A stretch of DNA of 64,000 nt from Botryosphaeria dothidea. Its lineage: Eukaryota; Ascomycota; Dothideomycetes; Botryosphaeriales; Botryosphaeriaceae. The position numbers were made by a program, and so were the translations under genes. Positions 11,846-23,550 of this stretch are shown in pieces (position 1 is the first letter of the stretch; every line of letters begins with the position of its first letter). Where the stretch lies: positions 434,001 to 498,000 of the forward strand of contig WWBZ02000051.1 of the NCBI GenBank assembly GCA_011503125.2, given 5' to 3'. The notes below the pieces were generated by a model. The model had not been told where the DNA came from, made no database searches, and worked only from the letters and a program-made list of their open reading frames with translations.

Positions 11846-13507
11846 CGTTGGTTTGTCTGGCACACTGGCGAACGATCGTGGGATAAGGTCGGTTCCATGA
11901 CAAGATTGGTGCACAACAGCCGCCGGGGGCGCAGGGGAACTCGTTTCCTTGCTCACGATGGGTCCCCTGTGTTGATTTGCATCAAGTGATTGAGGCTACG
12001 AAAGCTCTTCCTTTGATCATCATACTTCTTTGCTCTTTCTCATTTCACCACATCATTTTCCAGGGTGTCCATTCCTGCTAATTCTTTGCCATTTCGTCGA
12101 GCGCCTCTTTTCTGTAAGCTACTATGATGTAAATGCCAAGCATCAAGCAGTTCTTTGGCATTGGGGCGTTTTCTGTGCCTATGTAGCCAACCGGATTTTC
12201 CCATTTCAGCCGCAGCTGCGTGATGCGCCTGCATGCAGCCATACGGGTGAAAAATTTCTTTTCCTTTCCAGGGATTGGAACCAAGCAGCTATGAGACGGT
12301 GAGCTTACGCGCCAACGCGGCGATGTTCGACATTACCGCATGTATGTACGAGATGGTTGGACCGTTCCGACGACCGTGGCATTCAGCCATACCACGAAAG
12401 GAAGACTGACTGGGTCTCGACGGCCTACATTCAGGATATTAGCCGTTGCGACTCAAAGCCGCCTCCAGAACGGATCAAAGACCCACTTTCCCTACATGCC
12501 TGTTACGTATTAAAGTTGATAGATTTTCTTTCTTGTGATGGGGAAAGAGTGGGGTCTAACTCGCCTCCAGCCATCGAAAGCACTCTGCTGACTCGTGCGA
12601 TCCTTGCAATGTGTGCTTGAGCCCATAGACTATTGTTTATCGCACGCTATCACAACATCAAGGCTGTGCATCTAAAAGACATTATGTGTGGAGCGTGGCG
12701 CAGCATCAACTGGTGTAGTCTCGTGTAAATTGCAGCGAACTTCTCATTACCCAGCCTACCAATTCCTAGCTTGGATAGTTGCTGTTTCATTCGTGTGATT
12801 GTAATTTCCAAACCAACCAGATTTCATCGGCTTGTTTCACATACTTCCGCCTTTTCTTTCGCAATGCGCTGCAGGTCCCAGTAACCCACCTGCTTATGAA
12901 GGTGGGGGGAGCGTAGTGTAATCAATAATCATTATGTCAACTCCAGTAGCCGAAGATTCGATCGCATTGAAGCGTAACGTCACGTTTGCCTCCTGGTCTT
13001 CGTGCATGTCCTTTCACCCTCACCCGTAGCTCTCCACGACCCCAAACATACTGCAAGCTGTCTCTTGATGGAACGTTGCAGGGAAGAGGCTATAAGCGTG
13101 CACTCCCCCTACCTTATTGGATGACTCAACGATCGCGAATCAATAACATTTGAAGAAAAAACAAGTCACATTGGCAGGGTCCTCAAATCGAACCTATGAG
13201 AACTTATCTCGCCACGAAAACCTCTTGCGAAAGACACCAGGCCTCACGCATAGAACAGCCAGCACATTTCCATGGGCCAATTGTATTTAGAGAGAAAAGA
13301 ATCAAGTCAATCATCATAGCCGGCCAAGAATGCGTGTCACATCGCCTGGGTTGACGGCACATAGTTGATAAAGCTTATGATTATTCCAGTTCGTACGGAA
13401 CTGCACCTCTGGCTAGCTAACTGTACATTGCGCGATGAATTATTTTTCCACAGCATCTCCGCAGCACCCTGCAATCAAGCCTTATCAAATCCGCCTCTTG
13501 CCAGTGA
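11846..13507. other. Intergenic, nothing recognised
   Basis: About 1.66 kb, moderately AT-rich. Frames are short and without motifs. No tRNA-like or repeat structure was seen. Confidence 0.4.
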
Positions 13508-13867
13508 TCAAGCCTCTGAGATCTCGAACTGCGAAGAGTACTGGAAGCTACCATCAGCAGCGTCAAGCTTCACTGCGTAGTCGGCGGCCTTGTCCAGGCT
13601 CTTCGGCGGCGTCCACGTGTAGGAGCCGGAGTTGTTGATGCTCTCGGCGATGTTGGTGATGTTTTGGAGGTTGGTGGTAGCTCCTTTCCAAAGCGTAAGG
13701 CTGACCTTGCCATCGGTGGTCGGCTCCCACTTGATGTCGAAAGGCTTGCCGGCCGGGTTGATTTGCTTGGCGGCCGGGACGGTGATGGGGTTGCCGGATT
13801 GAGCGGAGGCAACGGCGGCCAGACCGGCAATAAGGCCGGTGAGGAGGGTCGTCGTAGGGAAGTACAT
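13508..13867 (-). CDS. Small secreted Kre9/Knh1-like wall protein, 119 aa
   Basis: Single exon. Signal peptide MYFPTTTLLTGLIAGLAAVASA is followed by an Ig-like domain of the Kre9/Knh1 N-terminal type (the fungal 'Ser-Thr-rich GPI-anchored membrane family'). Hallmarks are NPAGKPFDIKWEP, VSLTLWKGATTNLQNI, SINNSGSYTWTPP and YAVKLDAADGSFQYSSQFEI. In larger members this domain is followed by a Ser/Thr-rich stalk and a GPI signal. Here the protein ends directly after the domain, so it is probably freely secreted. These proteins are linked to beta-1,6-glucan assembly and wall structure; the role of this short form is unknown. The N-glycosylation sequon NIT is visible. Confidence 0.85.
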   Translation of the reverse strand: MYFPTTTLLTGLIAGLAAVASAQSGNPITVPAAKQINPAGKPFDIKWEPTTDGKVSLTLWKGATTNLQNITNIAESINNSGSYTWTPPKSLDKAADYAVKLDAADGSFQYSSQFEISEA

Positions 13868-16084
13868 CGTGATGAGGATGATGATTTGGTTTGTGCTTGT
13901 CGAAACGAGTGTCGATAGTTGGCGATGGGAATTGTTCTTCTAATCGGAGATGAGATGAGAAGATGCGGATGGAAGTTAATAGGCTCTTGCCAATGCCAGC
14001 TCTTAAATACTTATGCGCTTTCTTTGAACAGGAAGTCGGCATATAGAGGGGATAGCGATCGACGTTTACAGGGGTAGCAATCTATCTCTACTTGACCGCT
14101 ATCCAGTATCCGTAGACCCAGTTGTGACATAGCGCTCCGGGAAGTTCCGCAGTCAACTACATAACCAGTTGCGTTGTCAAGTTTCAACCAAGAAGTCGCT
14201 GTGCTAGCTGCCTGCTGAATTCTTGTATAACAGAAAGAAGAATCTAGTCTTTCTACTTCCGGCAGATGTATTTCTTGTTAGGACCCGTTTCTAGACACCG
14301 ATGCCTTTCATGAGCTTACGTCAACCCCAAATGTGGCCAAGCAAAGCTGGGACCCATAGGAGGCACCAATGGGCCCCATCAGCTGCAGATGCTTATTTCA
14401 GCTGACCGCTGCCACCAAGTGTTTCGAGGATTTGCTTAATGTTGAATTAGCTCTTCCTAAAATTTTGATTGGTCGCAATTACCAATGTTGCTCTTTTTGA
14501 TGGTGGACGAACCTCGGAAGTATGGAAAAAGGGACGTTGCTTCGGCTCTATCTCCTCCAGTATCACCGACAAGAAGACCCACAATAGGCAACAGCAGCTC
14601 CCATTCAAAATCACCGAAAACAACCTCACACTAGTCAAGTAATACTTTGGCCTCCGATTGGATCTGGTTCGTCCATGTAAATGTTCTGTCAAGTTCGACG
14701 TCATAACGGTTTGTTTCAATGCAGTTGAGCTTTTCTGCCAATGATTTTGCTTGGCAACTCGAGTCAAGTCAAATCATAAGGGCTTTTCAGCTTAAAGGGC
14801 TTAACCATGCCGCTATTAAGGGGTTGTCGAGTTAGCCGGGGACGAATAGATGTTAAGCTAGCTTAGTAGAGTTGTTTAAACTGCGCGTAAAGTATAAGCG
14901 ACTACCTAGAAAATCTAGGCTGTTTATATAAGTTCCCGTACGACCTTTTATAGAAAGTCTAATAAAATTACTAAGGAAACCGCACCGAGATGGAAGCAGC
15001 GCGGGAGGTATGCGATGGCGGCGCGTTGGTGTCTCAGTCAGAGTCCGTACATGGCGAAGGTGGATGCGAGGGGCAGCGGATGGGTAGTGAGGGTATGCCG
15101 CTGGCCGGAAGCTGCAGTGCGGATATTGTGGCGAGGTGTCATGGCCGAGGGGGGCGGTGACGTGGGAACCGTTGGCTTGGGGGGAGGTCGAGGTAGTGGA
15201 GCGGTGTGGGCTTACGAATGGGGGAGTAGAGAAACCGGTGCCGGGAGGCTGTATGCTTGACAATAGGTGAGCGTTGAAGGCTAGGAGCAGGTGGATGGCA
15301 AGGTCGGGTGGAAGCATGTTGTGTGCGTGATTGTACGGGAAACGGCAGCGTCGCTTCCACCTTTGGATGGTTTCTGTGCGCTTTGCATGCCGGTGAGCCG
15401 TGTGTAGCATGTCCGTTTGCTCTGCGTGCAGGTTGGAGTTGCAGCCGAATGTTTGCGCAACATTCATGCAGCTTGCAAACAGAGATCTGGTCAGGGACGC
15501 AGATGATTGGTGTCCCGTTGAGAGGGAAGCAAACACGATTCGATATGCAAAAGGAACCGGAATGGATCAGGAAATAAGAATAGGCTTTGGTTTCGCACTT
15601 GTACACTTTAACAACATCGATCGTCCGTTTTAAAATACCTAGATCTTAATTTTCTAAGACGTCCTCCTCTAATTTGTCTAGATATCACGGTTCATCGAAT
15701 TAGACCCTTTGAATCACTCCGGAACATCGGGGTTGTCGAAGAATCGAATGGCTGTTCACTGTCTGTGATTGGTAGTAGTTGTGGACTTTTGCGCTCCGAG
15801 ATCATTTCCATTCCATGCCTTCGCTGCAGGTGACGAAGGCTGCTGCCTGCTGCTTGTGGGATTCATGTTATTTGTGCCCATCTTGTGTTACCATACCCTC
15901 CAACATGGCTGCAGCAAACCGCCAATCCCGGGAAGCATCTCGTGTCTCAGGCTTGCGCCGAAAAACAGTAATGATCGGGAGCACACGTGCGCAGGCTACA
16001 GGTATTCATTGCATAAATATGTCCATCGACCCCTTCAAGCTTAACCGCGAATCAATCGCCCATCCACCTGCGATGCAAACAAAC
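13868..16084. other. Gene-poor stretch with AT-rich patches
   Basis: About 2.2 kb. AT-rich, TTAG/CTAG-rich patches at 14800-14990 and 15610-15700 resemble degraded repeat sequence, but I found no matching terminal repeats. The GC-rich middle (15000-15300) has antisense frames without domain-like text. Confidence 0.35.
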
Positions 16085-16306
16085 ATGGCTGCTCCCAAGA
16101 AGACCTGGTTTCTCGCCCCAACCTGGGACATCCCGCCCTCGGCCATCCGCCTCGGACACATCATCTGCGACCCTACCGAACCCCACTACCCTCTCAACCC
16201 CGTCCCGGCCGTTGCCGTCTCATCGTCACCAGTACTAGCCGACCAGCCATCCACCTCGACGGCCCTGGCACTAGCCTCGCCGGTCCTGGGGGGAGGATGG
16301 GGGTAG
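16085..16306 (+). pseudogene. Fragment of an uncharacterised fungal protein (N-terminal part)
   Basis: The frame reads MAAPKKTWFLAPTWDIPPSA then IRLGHIICDPTEPHYPLNP. This resembles the N-terminus of an uncharacterised fungal protein type often seen near HET/NLR genes (W-F-x-P...P-x-x-L-G-x-I-I-x-x-P-x-x-P). Those proteins continue for several hundred residues. Here the frame stops after SPVLGGGWG, and downstream sequence is G-rich and unrelated. A real gene may be broken by frameshift or truncation. It converges on the NLR relic on the other strand. Recognition is from memory of the motif and is uncertain. Confidence 0.35.
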
Positions 16307-16339
16307 ATCCGCTGGGGGCGGTTTTCCGTGTGGGCGGGG

Positions 16340-17321
16340 TCACGGTGGGGCCGGAGGGGGGATGGGAAAGGGACAGGGAGGGGTAGGAAAGTGAGAGGAA
16401 GGTAAAGAAGGTGGCCTTCCAATGGCGGAGAATTTTGATGAAGCAACCGAGGAGGAGTGCGTTTCTGTGCTTCGGATCAATGAGAAGGCGAGAAGCTCCT
16501 CAACGGCAAGGTCAAACTTTGCTTGGTTTAGATCCAGGTCGATGAGGTCTTTGCGGATGCTAGCTTCTTCGGCAGAAACTTGCGTGAGTTCGCCATCCTT
16601 ATCCCATATCTTTTTGGGAGAGCAGCCCCTGTGTAACATCGACTCCAGGATGTCCGTGCACTGCAAGAAATACATAAGGAGTAGAAAGTTGGCGGCCATG
16701 GGAAACTTCTCTACTTGAAGAAAGTTGAAGTGCCATACTGTAATGTAGGACTTCTCCGTCAACTCGGTCTTCGTCTTCGACATGAGAATATCGTAGGTCT
16801 TGTCTTGGCAAAGGCGCCGGTAATCCCGTAGCGGTTTTTTTTGGACTCGAACAAAAGACGCTGCTTGCTCGACCGCAAACGGAAGGCCTCCGAGGAGCCT
16901 AATAATCCCGGTGATCTGTTCGATGTACTCCCTTTTACGCAGTTTGGCCCACCTCAGAAGATGTTCGACACTTTTCCAGCTGGGCTAGAAGCCTGAGGGA
17001 GATGCTTCGGAGGTCCCCATGGCCGGTGATGTGACGGAACTTGGCATCATAGCCGAAGGTCATAATGCGTTTGTTGGGAAGTTCGTCGGGTAACAGGTCT
17101 TTCAACCACATCACTTGCGACTTCCGGTGTGCCCATGTAGCGATCGGATTCCCATTGAGGCCATGGATGGCGACTATACTTGAGTTATGGTAAGCAGATG
17201 TCGCTCTCAGAGCCTCAACTGCGGCGTTCAATCCTTACCCAAAGACAGTCCAGGGTTGCGAGTTGGGGGTTGAGAGGGGCCTGTGGAGGATTTCAATCTC
17301 GTAGTTGCTGCTTTCGCCCAT
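16340..17321 (-). pseudogene. Broken NLR-type gene: alpha/beta-hydrolase domain joined to the 3' half of an NB-ARC domain
   Basis: ATG 17321 starts MGESSNYEIEILHRPLS. A 60-nt intron (17238-17179) leads into FGIVAIHGLNGNPIATW then LPNKRIMTFGYDAKF, the DUF676-like serine-hydrolase domain used as N-terminal domain in fungal NLR-like proteins. Reading breaks near 16970: the hydrolase frame ends at TAA (SSEVGQTA). Another frame immediately carries REYIEQITGIIRLLGGLPFA then VEQAASFV, the GLPLA region near the end of an NB-ARC domain. It continues with FPMAANFLLLMYFLQCTDI and a helical tail ending at 16340. The P-loop, Walker B and about 200-250 residues expected between them are absent, as is any TPR/ankyrin region. 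An internal deletion plus frameshift is the simplest reading. It is probably non-functional, although a short hydrolase-only protein could still be made. Confidence 0.75.
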
Positions 17322-17821
17322 GGCGGCCTCAGAACGGCATGAGCGGCCGGGGTTGTTTGCACACAGGCAGACTGGTGTTGAACTGTGGGTTATGCCCACA
17401 CGGCTAGGCCGCCCCTTACTTGGAAGACGGGAGTCACGAGGTGTATGTCAGGGGTAGACACACGCATGTGTTTCAAACCTCCATGCCGCATTACGTGCCC
17501 TGCCACCTTTCTTTGTTGTTTAACAGGGCGTTTGCGCAACAATGCGACAAGGGTGTTTTGGGCAGAAGCTGGCGGCGCTGATAATTAGCGAATCGTCACC
17601 GACGCCCTGCGCAATCGTATGACATTTTATTGCTTTGTGTAACCGCAAAGCAGAAGTGGCTGGCCCCCCCTTCAGTAATTTGAGCAGCCTTGTCACCCCG
17701 CTTTGTGTTGCTGCAAGGTTAGAGTACGAGGTGCAATCTTCACATTCAGCCTTGCTTTGATTCCACGAAAATAGAAAAGACACAGCTACTTTTCTTTTTC
17801 TTACTATAACCTAGACTACAT
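17322..17821. other. Intergenic between the NLR relic and the folylpolyglutamate synthase gene
   Basis: About 500 bp with no gene-like frame. It probably contains the synthase promoter. Confidence 0.4.
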
Positions 17822-19729
17822 ATGCTACTAGCTGCAAAACTGTGTATACGGGGTATCCGGCTTCAATTCCGGTCCGCTTTCGCTCTCCCTCGCAGATCTT
17901 ATTCAACCGCCGCCTTGGTTGCTGTTGTATCAATGCGGGGAACTGTCGAAAGCCCTACATATGCTGTAGTGTTTCCTTCCTTGGACTTCGGTGGGCGCAA
18001 GCTGATCATGTGCAGGATGCGATCGAGAGGCTCAACTCGTGCCAATCCGGCTTCATGGTGCTTGAACCCCGCCAACTGGCTGGAAAAAAGCTGGACAGTA
18101 CTGCAAACGAGCTGATGCGGCAATGGATTCGGCGAATCGGCTACCAAGTAAGTTAGTCCTAAGTGCCCCCTGCGAGAGTAATATTGATTCGTTGCCTGAA
18201 AAAAAAATTAGCCCAGCGATTTTGACCGCCTCAACATCGTCCATGTTGCCGGTACGAAGAGCAAAGGCACGACCTGCGCCTATGTAAACTCGATCTTGAC
18301 ATACTGCAACAAGAGCGTCGGAAGGCCTGGGAAGATCGGCCTATACACTTCGCCACATCTGGTCTCTGTGCGAGAGCGTATTCGAATCAACTCGGAACCC
18401 ATCAGCGAAGAGCACTTCACCAAATACTTCTTTGAGGTACGGGACGCTCTCGAGAGCTCGGCGGAGAGACATGGAGTCAATCCTACCGTGAAGCCCATCT
18501 ACTTCAGATTCCTGACATTGCTTTCCTTCCACGTCTTCATGAAGGAAGGCGTGGATACCGCAATATATGAGGTTGGTGTCGGCGGCGAGCTGGACTCAAC
18601 CAACATCATCGTGAAGCCAGCCGTGACCGGTATCACCACGCTCGGAATTGACCACGTCGCCTCTCTCGGTGACACTATCGATAAGATCGCTTGGCACAAA
18701 GCGGGGATATTCAAGCCAGGTTCCCCGGCATTCTCTGTGCATCAGGTGGACGAAGCGGCTGAAGTTCTCGTCAAACGAGCTGAAGAGAAGGATGTGCGTC
18801 TTGAGTGGGTTGGCATAAGCCCGGACGTTCGACACATTAACCTCAGACCTGCCGAGGAGTTCCAGTATAAGAACGCGTCACTCGCCGTAGCACTGGTCGT
18901 GGAGCTGCTCAAGAGATTCGATGTCTTCCTGGGCACGCGGCACGAAGAGACTACCACATTTCGTCTGGCTGCACTCATTGTTCCTCCGGAGAGTCCTTCC
19001 AAGATTTTGGAAAAGCCGGATACTGCAGATAATTCGACAAAGCTTCCAGGAGATGTAGTCGAAGGCCTAGAGTCAGTTGTCTGGAGAGCCAGGTGCGAAA
19101 CGAAGGTCTGCAGAAACACACGATTTTACCTTGATGGTGCACACAGCCTTGAGGTTGTCGGGACCTGGTTCGGGAAGGAGTTATCAGGCAGGTATGTCAC
19201 ACGCTACTGCATTCGTTGTGTTTTCCAACTGTGAAGCTCATATGTCTATTAAAGCCATCTTCCTAAGATCCTCATATTCAACCAGCAATCTTTGCGTGAT
19301 GCACTTGACTTTGTGCAGATACTTCACACCCGCGTGACGGGCATGGGCGTCAGGTTCCAGTATGTCATCTTCTGCACGAACATCACCTACAAAGGAAGCA
19401 GGTACAAACTCCGTGCGTTGGTCCACACTTATGGATTACATGCGGACTCTGACACAGTTGTAGATTTTGTGAACAAAAACACAAATCCCGAGGCCTTGAA
19501 GTCTTTGTCACTCCAGAAAACGCTCCAGGGACAGTGGGAAAAACTTGATCCCGATGCTGAGGTCGTGGCTCTGCCAACAATCGAGGATGCGCGGGAGCGG
19601 GTCAGTGCAATTAGCGAGGAGAAAGGCAATGTCCATGCGCTGGTCACCGGAAGTTTCCATCTTGTTGGCGGGTTTCTTTCAATCTTTGAAGGCGAAGACT
19701 ACGGCCTACGGAGTCTGGTTGACCACTAA
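17822..19729 (+). CDS. Folylpolyglutamate synthase-like protein with altered P-loop
   Basis: Four exons (17822-17965, 18016-18147, 18212-19191, 19255-19729) join to 1731 nt, 576 aa. The N-terminus is a mitochondrial-type presequence (MLLAAKLCIRGIRLQFRSAF). FPGS/Mur-ligase landmarks follow: PTYADAIERLNSCQ, MRQWIRRIGYQPSDFDRLNI, HVAGTKSKGTTCAYVNSIL, GLYTSPHLVSVRERIRIN, EVGVGGELDSTN, LGIDHVASLGDTIDKIAWHK AGI (the carbamylated Lys region), RCETK...FYLDGAHS and KILIFNQQ. FPGS adds glutamates to folates, retaining them in cytosol and mitochondria. The P-loop here is GTKSKGT where the family has GTKGKGS/T, so a Ser replaces the Gly before the Lys. The C-terminal domain also looks shortened. It may be a diverged paralog beside the conserved housekeeping gene elsewhere. 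Confidence 0.88.
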
Positions 19730-20306
19730 GACCTTGTTCCAACTTTTCCTTAGTGACGGATTTGTTTGCTTAAATTCACATTTCAGCATTGGACTCTCCG
19801 GCGGCTTAATTATTTTCCTTGCCCATGTGTCAATCGGGTGTACGTGAAGCCAATTTATTTCTAGAGCAAAAACAAAAGAGAGACGGAAAAAGCATACCCT
19901 TGTTTAAAACAAACGAAAAAACTGCCGTAAAAATTCTCTTCCTCATGACTCCTAGTATGAACGAAAGAGGGTTGCAATCGACAACCGAAGTTAAAAAAAT
20001 TTTCTTCAATCCCTTTTCGATTCGCAACTCGTCTCCGATGAATGCAGACGCTTGGAGCGCTAATGTCGTCTTCGGCACCTGGATGAGCGTCACAACGTTC
20101 GGCATGAAAACGACCTTTGTGGACGCCAACATCTTCTGCATGCGAATCACAACCGATCGCGAGATCGCGTGCTCCTGCACGCGCGCACAACACACCCCAA
20201 GCACCGCGCTGACCGCCACGAACGACACTATCCTCTTCCGCAGAGGCATCACCATGGTCAGCTGGATACCCTCGATCATCCCGTTTCTGGTGGCATCAGG
20301 ATTTCT
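19730..20306. other. Intergenic, nothing recognised
   Basis: About 580 bp. Long frames occur on both strands (e.g. 19830-20441 minus) but they overlap each other and carry no family motif. Part may be eroded 5' sequence of the relic that follows. Confidence 0.3.
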
Positions 20307-20669
20307 GGACGGCCGACGCCGTTGGGGCTCTACCTGGCCGACACGGCTGCGGGCGATAGGCAGGACGCTAAGGAGGACGCCAATTACGAGAGCATCCCGA
20401 TACACATGTTCCAGACACGGCTGGCGCTCATATTGAACCACGATGTGTGGCTGTCTTTGAACACGACGGTGACGCTGGGCAACGACGGGCTGAACAACGA
20501 CGGGCTGGGCACCGACTTGACCAGCCGGTGCTACTACAGCTACGAGATGTTCGAGATTTTCGCGAACACAACGGGCTCATGGACAGGGTGACAGGAGGGC
20601 AGGATTACGTTCAGCGATGACAAGGAACTTGCTTCTGGGCAGCTGGCCGGGGATAGGTATTATGTATAG
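20307..20669 (+). pseudogene. 3' relic of a large fungal polytopic membrane protein
   Basis: The frame reads PLGLYLADTAAGDRQDAKED then NYESIPIHMFQTRLALILN then VTLGNDGLN, an in-frame TGA at 20589-20591, and QEGRITFSDDKELASGQ...DRYYV with a final TAG at 20667. The text resembles the extracellular loop and very C-terminal tail (GRIAxSD...DRxYV) of a family of uncharacterised fungal membrane proteins. The membrane helices that should lie between are missing, so there is an internal deletion as well as the stop. Family recognition is from memory; I give no function. Confidence 0.5.
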
Positions 20670-20862
20670 CTCAGAGACTAACTAGCCTTCGGACTGGTGT
20701 GCACATGCGGAATGAAAACAGATCACACGCGTGTAAACAATCATCTCTATCTTCACTTGCTCGTCACGACCAATACAGATTCAAAAAGTTTCCACCGGAG
20801 CTTAGATGATGAATTTGTGGAAATAGTAGAACGTAAGCTGACATCATACAACTTCACAGCCG

Positions 20863-22000
20863 TTATGGTCGTCTGCCCTTCACAATGAATGGGATTTTCT
20901 CTTTATTGAAGATGGGCTGCCACTTATGAGAATAAGAAGAACCGTCCTGGAAGTTGAACTTGCCGCGTGCCAATCTGCCTTTGAACGGAGCCACCAGCTC
21001 CGAATCTGGGGGTTGCTCATGCCACGAGTTGACCGGCGACTGATCAGAGAGATCGAAGTCCAATGTTTCCAATTTTGGGAGGCTGACGAGTGTGTCGCAC
21101 GCCATGATCCATTCCGGTGAATCTTTGCATCTGTGCCATCTGAGACGGACAATGATATGCCAAATATGGCGAAGGTTACTAAAGGGGACAAGCTGGAGAA
21201 AAGTGAAAAGTTGATCTTCCTGATAGAAGCCAAAGGTAGAGTTTCCGTAAAGGATGGGTATCACCTCCGCAAACCTTTGAATTATTAGCCATTGAAACAA
21301 GTCGTCATGGGGCAGAATGTCCATACACTGTGCGGCACGTCAACGCCAAATACAGTAACATCGCGGGGTCGCCATGCTTGAAAATTCTTCCGACTGGCCT
21401 TAAGGTTTTCAATTGGTATCCGCGTCTCAGTAGCGCCCTTCCGTGACGACCCCAAGCCTTTCGGTCTACAAGCAGATCAGTATCTGCCATTTCGAATGTC
21501 ACAGACTGTTTACCGCAAACATCAAAGCGACGCAAAATTGACGTTTTCCCGCGAGATGATTTTATGGGGATATATTCGCCGCCCGGGAATACATGCTCCC
21601 AGATTTGCAAACGAAGCCCAGTAGGCAATTGAGCAAAGCAGAGCCTTCTTGATCTGAGGACGAGTTTTGAACAGTCTGACTGATCTGGGCCATGTTTTGG
21701 TGGGTCTGCGGGCGGTCTTTTGCAAAAATTGAGTGAATAGCCAGCTTGATCGAGGCAAGTACTGTTTGTAGTGGAACTTGCAGACTTAATAGCATGAATT
21801 GCGGCGTGGTGGAGCACGGCCCTTTGTTGCCTGGAGCAGCCATGTGGCAGGCCATTAAGCGTTAAAATAGCGGTCGGCTTGTCAATGCTGCATCGGAGAG
21901 GTTGGCTTTGAAAAGAATATTGGAGGCTCATAATCCGACCAGGTAGACCTGCCGAATTTACGTCATTGGAGAGTAGTAAGCCTCGTTTCCCCATTATCAT
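20863..22000 (-). CDS. DUF7730/2EXR-like (F-box-related) protein
   Basis: Two exons joined by a 52-nt intron (about 21322-21271) give LPTGLRLQIWEHVFPGGEYI, then LLYLALTCRTVFAEVIPILY, GNSTFGF, and LFTFLQLVPFSNLRHIW. This is the standard fungal pattern of an F-box-like helix (LP..LR..IWE.V), the 'L.L..TCR..Y.E..P.LY..N.F.F' block, and the strand/helix repeat after it. Such proteins form large lineage-specific families; biochemical roles are unknown. The N-terminal 100 codons are Lys/Ser-rich and not family-like, so the true start could be an internal ATG or lie in an unseen upstream exon. Confidence 0.7.
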
Positions 22001-22148
22001 CTGAGCACTGTACCTCTAAACTGTCTACATGAGAATCCCTGAAGATTATGCTATCCAAAATCACATTAAGGTGACAATCCTCCAAGATTAAATTCTCTTG
22101 CAAAGCGCACAAGAAAGTCACACACGATCTCAATTGTAGTCCGAATAT

Positions 22149-23550
22149 TCATATCTTGCTCCCCTTCGCAGCATTCGCTCGGCAATGCGACTGAACCCAA
22201 GCGACAATCTCGCCATCTATGTCTGGTTGAAACATCCATTTTTCCCAGTCTTCGTTCTGCTGTGGATCCAAGGTTTCGTTCAACTTTCCGTTTCCAGTCT
22301 TGCTCAGCCGCTCCGCCTCTGGTAGCCTCCTTATGTTTGTTGCATTTGTCATGCTGATGACGGCATCAATTCGTTTGTGTCTCCATGAATTCCAAAAGTC
22401 GAGTGCTGCGGTCAGGAGGCCAGTGGAACGAGGTGTCGTTGTCTTCAGCTCAGGAAGCACCTCGTGAAGCAACAGCGTCAGTGAGTAGACGTCTTCAAGC
22501 GCCTGGTTCGCGCCTTGGCCGGAGGATGGAGGCAGTGCGTGAGCAGCATCACCAACAATCAAGACTCTTCCAGTGACGGAATTCCAACGATCCATCTTTG
22601 GAACTTTGTGAAAGGGCCACAAGAAGATATCTTCTTTGCGCGTGCAGACCTGGTCAATGATGGAGCGTGCCGTCGCACCCCAGTCCTCATAACCCTCCCG
22701 GAAGGAAGCGAACAGGTGCTCCTTGTCAGCTTGGAGAGCTTCCCAGCCTGCTCGCTCGCGGGCCGGGAAGGCAAATTGCCTGATGACTGCCAATGTACTC
22801 TGATCGGGGACTTCTGGAAGGAAGACCAGGCTACCCGGCTTTCCCTGGATGGTGCAAGGGAACTCAAAATCGTCGCTGGGCCAGCGTACGCTGGAGGTGG
22901 GGATATGGGCCAGGATTCCAGCAAAACCGGTGTATTCGGGTACGCAGGAGGGGGCAATGTACTTCCTCACCGATGACCAGATCCCGTCGGCGCCAACAAG
23001 CAGCGCAGCGCGCTGCCTCCTGCCGCCGCTGACTTCGAAGATGACGCCCTCCGAAGCAGACTCGCCCACCACGCGCTCGAACTTTGTGCCGTACATGACC
23101 GGCACCCCGCGCTCCTCGAGCATCGCCTTCAGCTCGTCGAACAGCTCTTTCCGGTACATCCGGTGCGCCGCGTACCCGAATTTTTCGCGCGATCCGCGAT
23201 CCACCCTCTCCGTCGTCTCGTCGCGGTCGTTCTTGTACGACATGCTTTCGATCTTGTAGCAGCGAGGAGCCACACGCTCCAACACCCCAAGCGCATCAAG
23301 CACGCGGCAACCGTTCGGCGTGATGGTGACGCCGCCGTAGATGACATCGAAGCCCGCGTTCCGGGCCTCGTAGATGCGGCATGGGATGCCGTTCTCGTGC
23401 AGTGCGAGAGCCAAGGCAGTGCCCTGTTGACGTAACCGTCAGTCCCCTTCAGATAACTCTTTCGTCGATAGTCGAGCGTAGGTGAAGGAGAAATGTGAAA
23501 TGCGATCCGCATACAGCTACGCCGGCACCAATAATTGCTATTCCCGTCAT
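22149..23550 (-). CDS. FAD-dependent monooxygenase (salicylate hydroxylase-like), 434 aa
   Basis: A 30-nt first exon (23550-23521, MTGIAIIGAG) is joined across a 97-nt intron to 23423-22149. The junction builds the Rossmann FAD motif AIIGAGGTALALALHENGIP. Further group A flavoprotein monooxygenase motifs are ALLVGADGIWSSVRKYIAPS (the DG motif) and RVLIVGDAAHALPPSSGQGA then NQALEDVYSLTLLL (the GD motif, FAD ribityl contacts). There is no membrane anchor, so it is a soluble enzyme using NAD(P)H and O2 to hydroxylate or epoxidise a small molecule. It lies 0.9 kb from the terpene cyclase on the same strand and is a likely tailoring enzyme of that cluster. The real substrate is unknown. Confidence 0.92.

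Noticed and set aside
13868..16084. AT-rich TTAG/CTAG patches as transposon ends
   Set aside because: No matching inverted or direct repeats could be found by eye.
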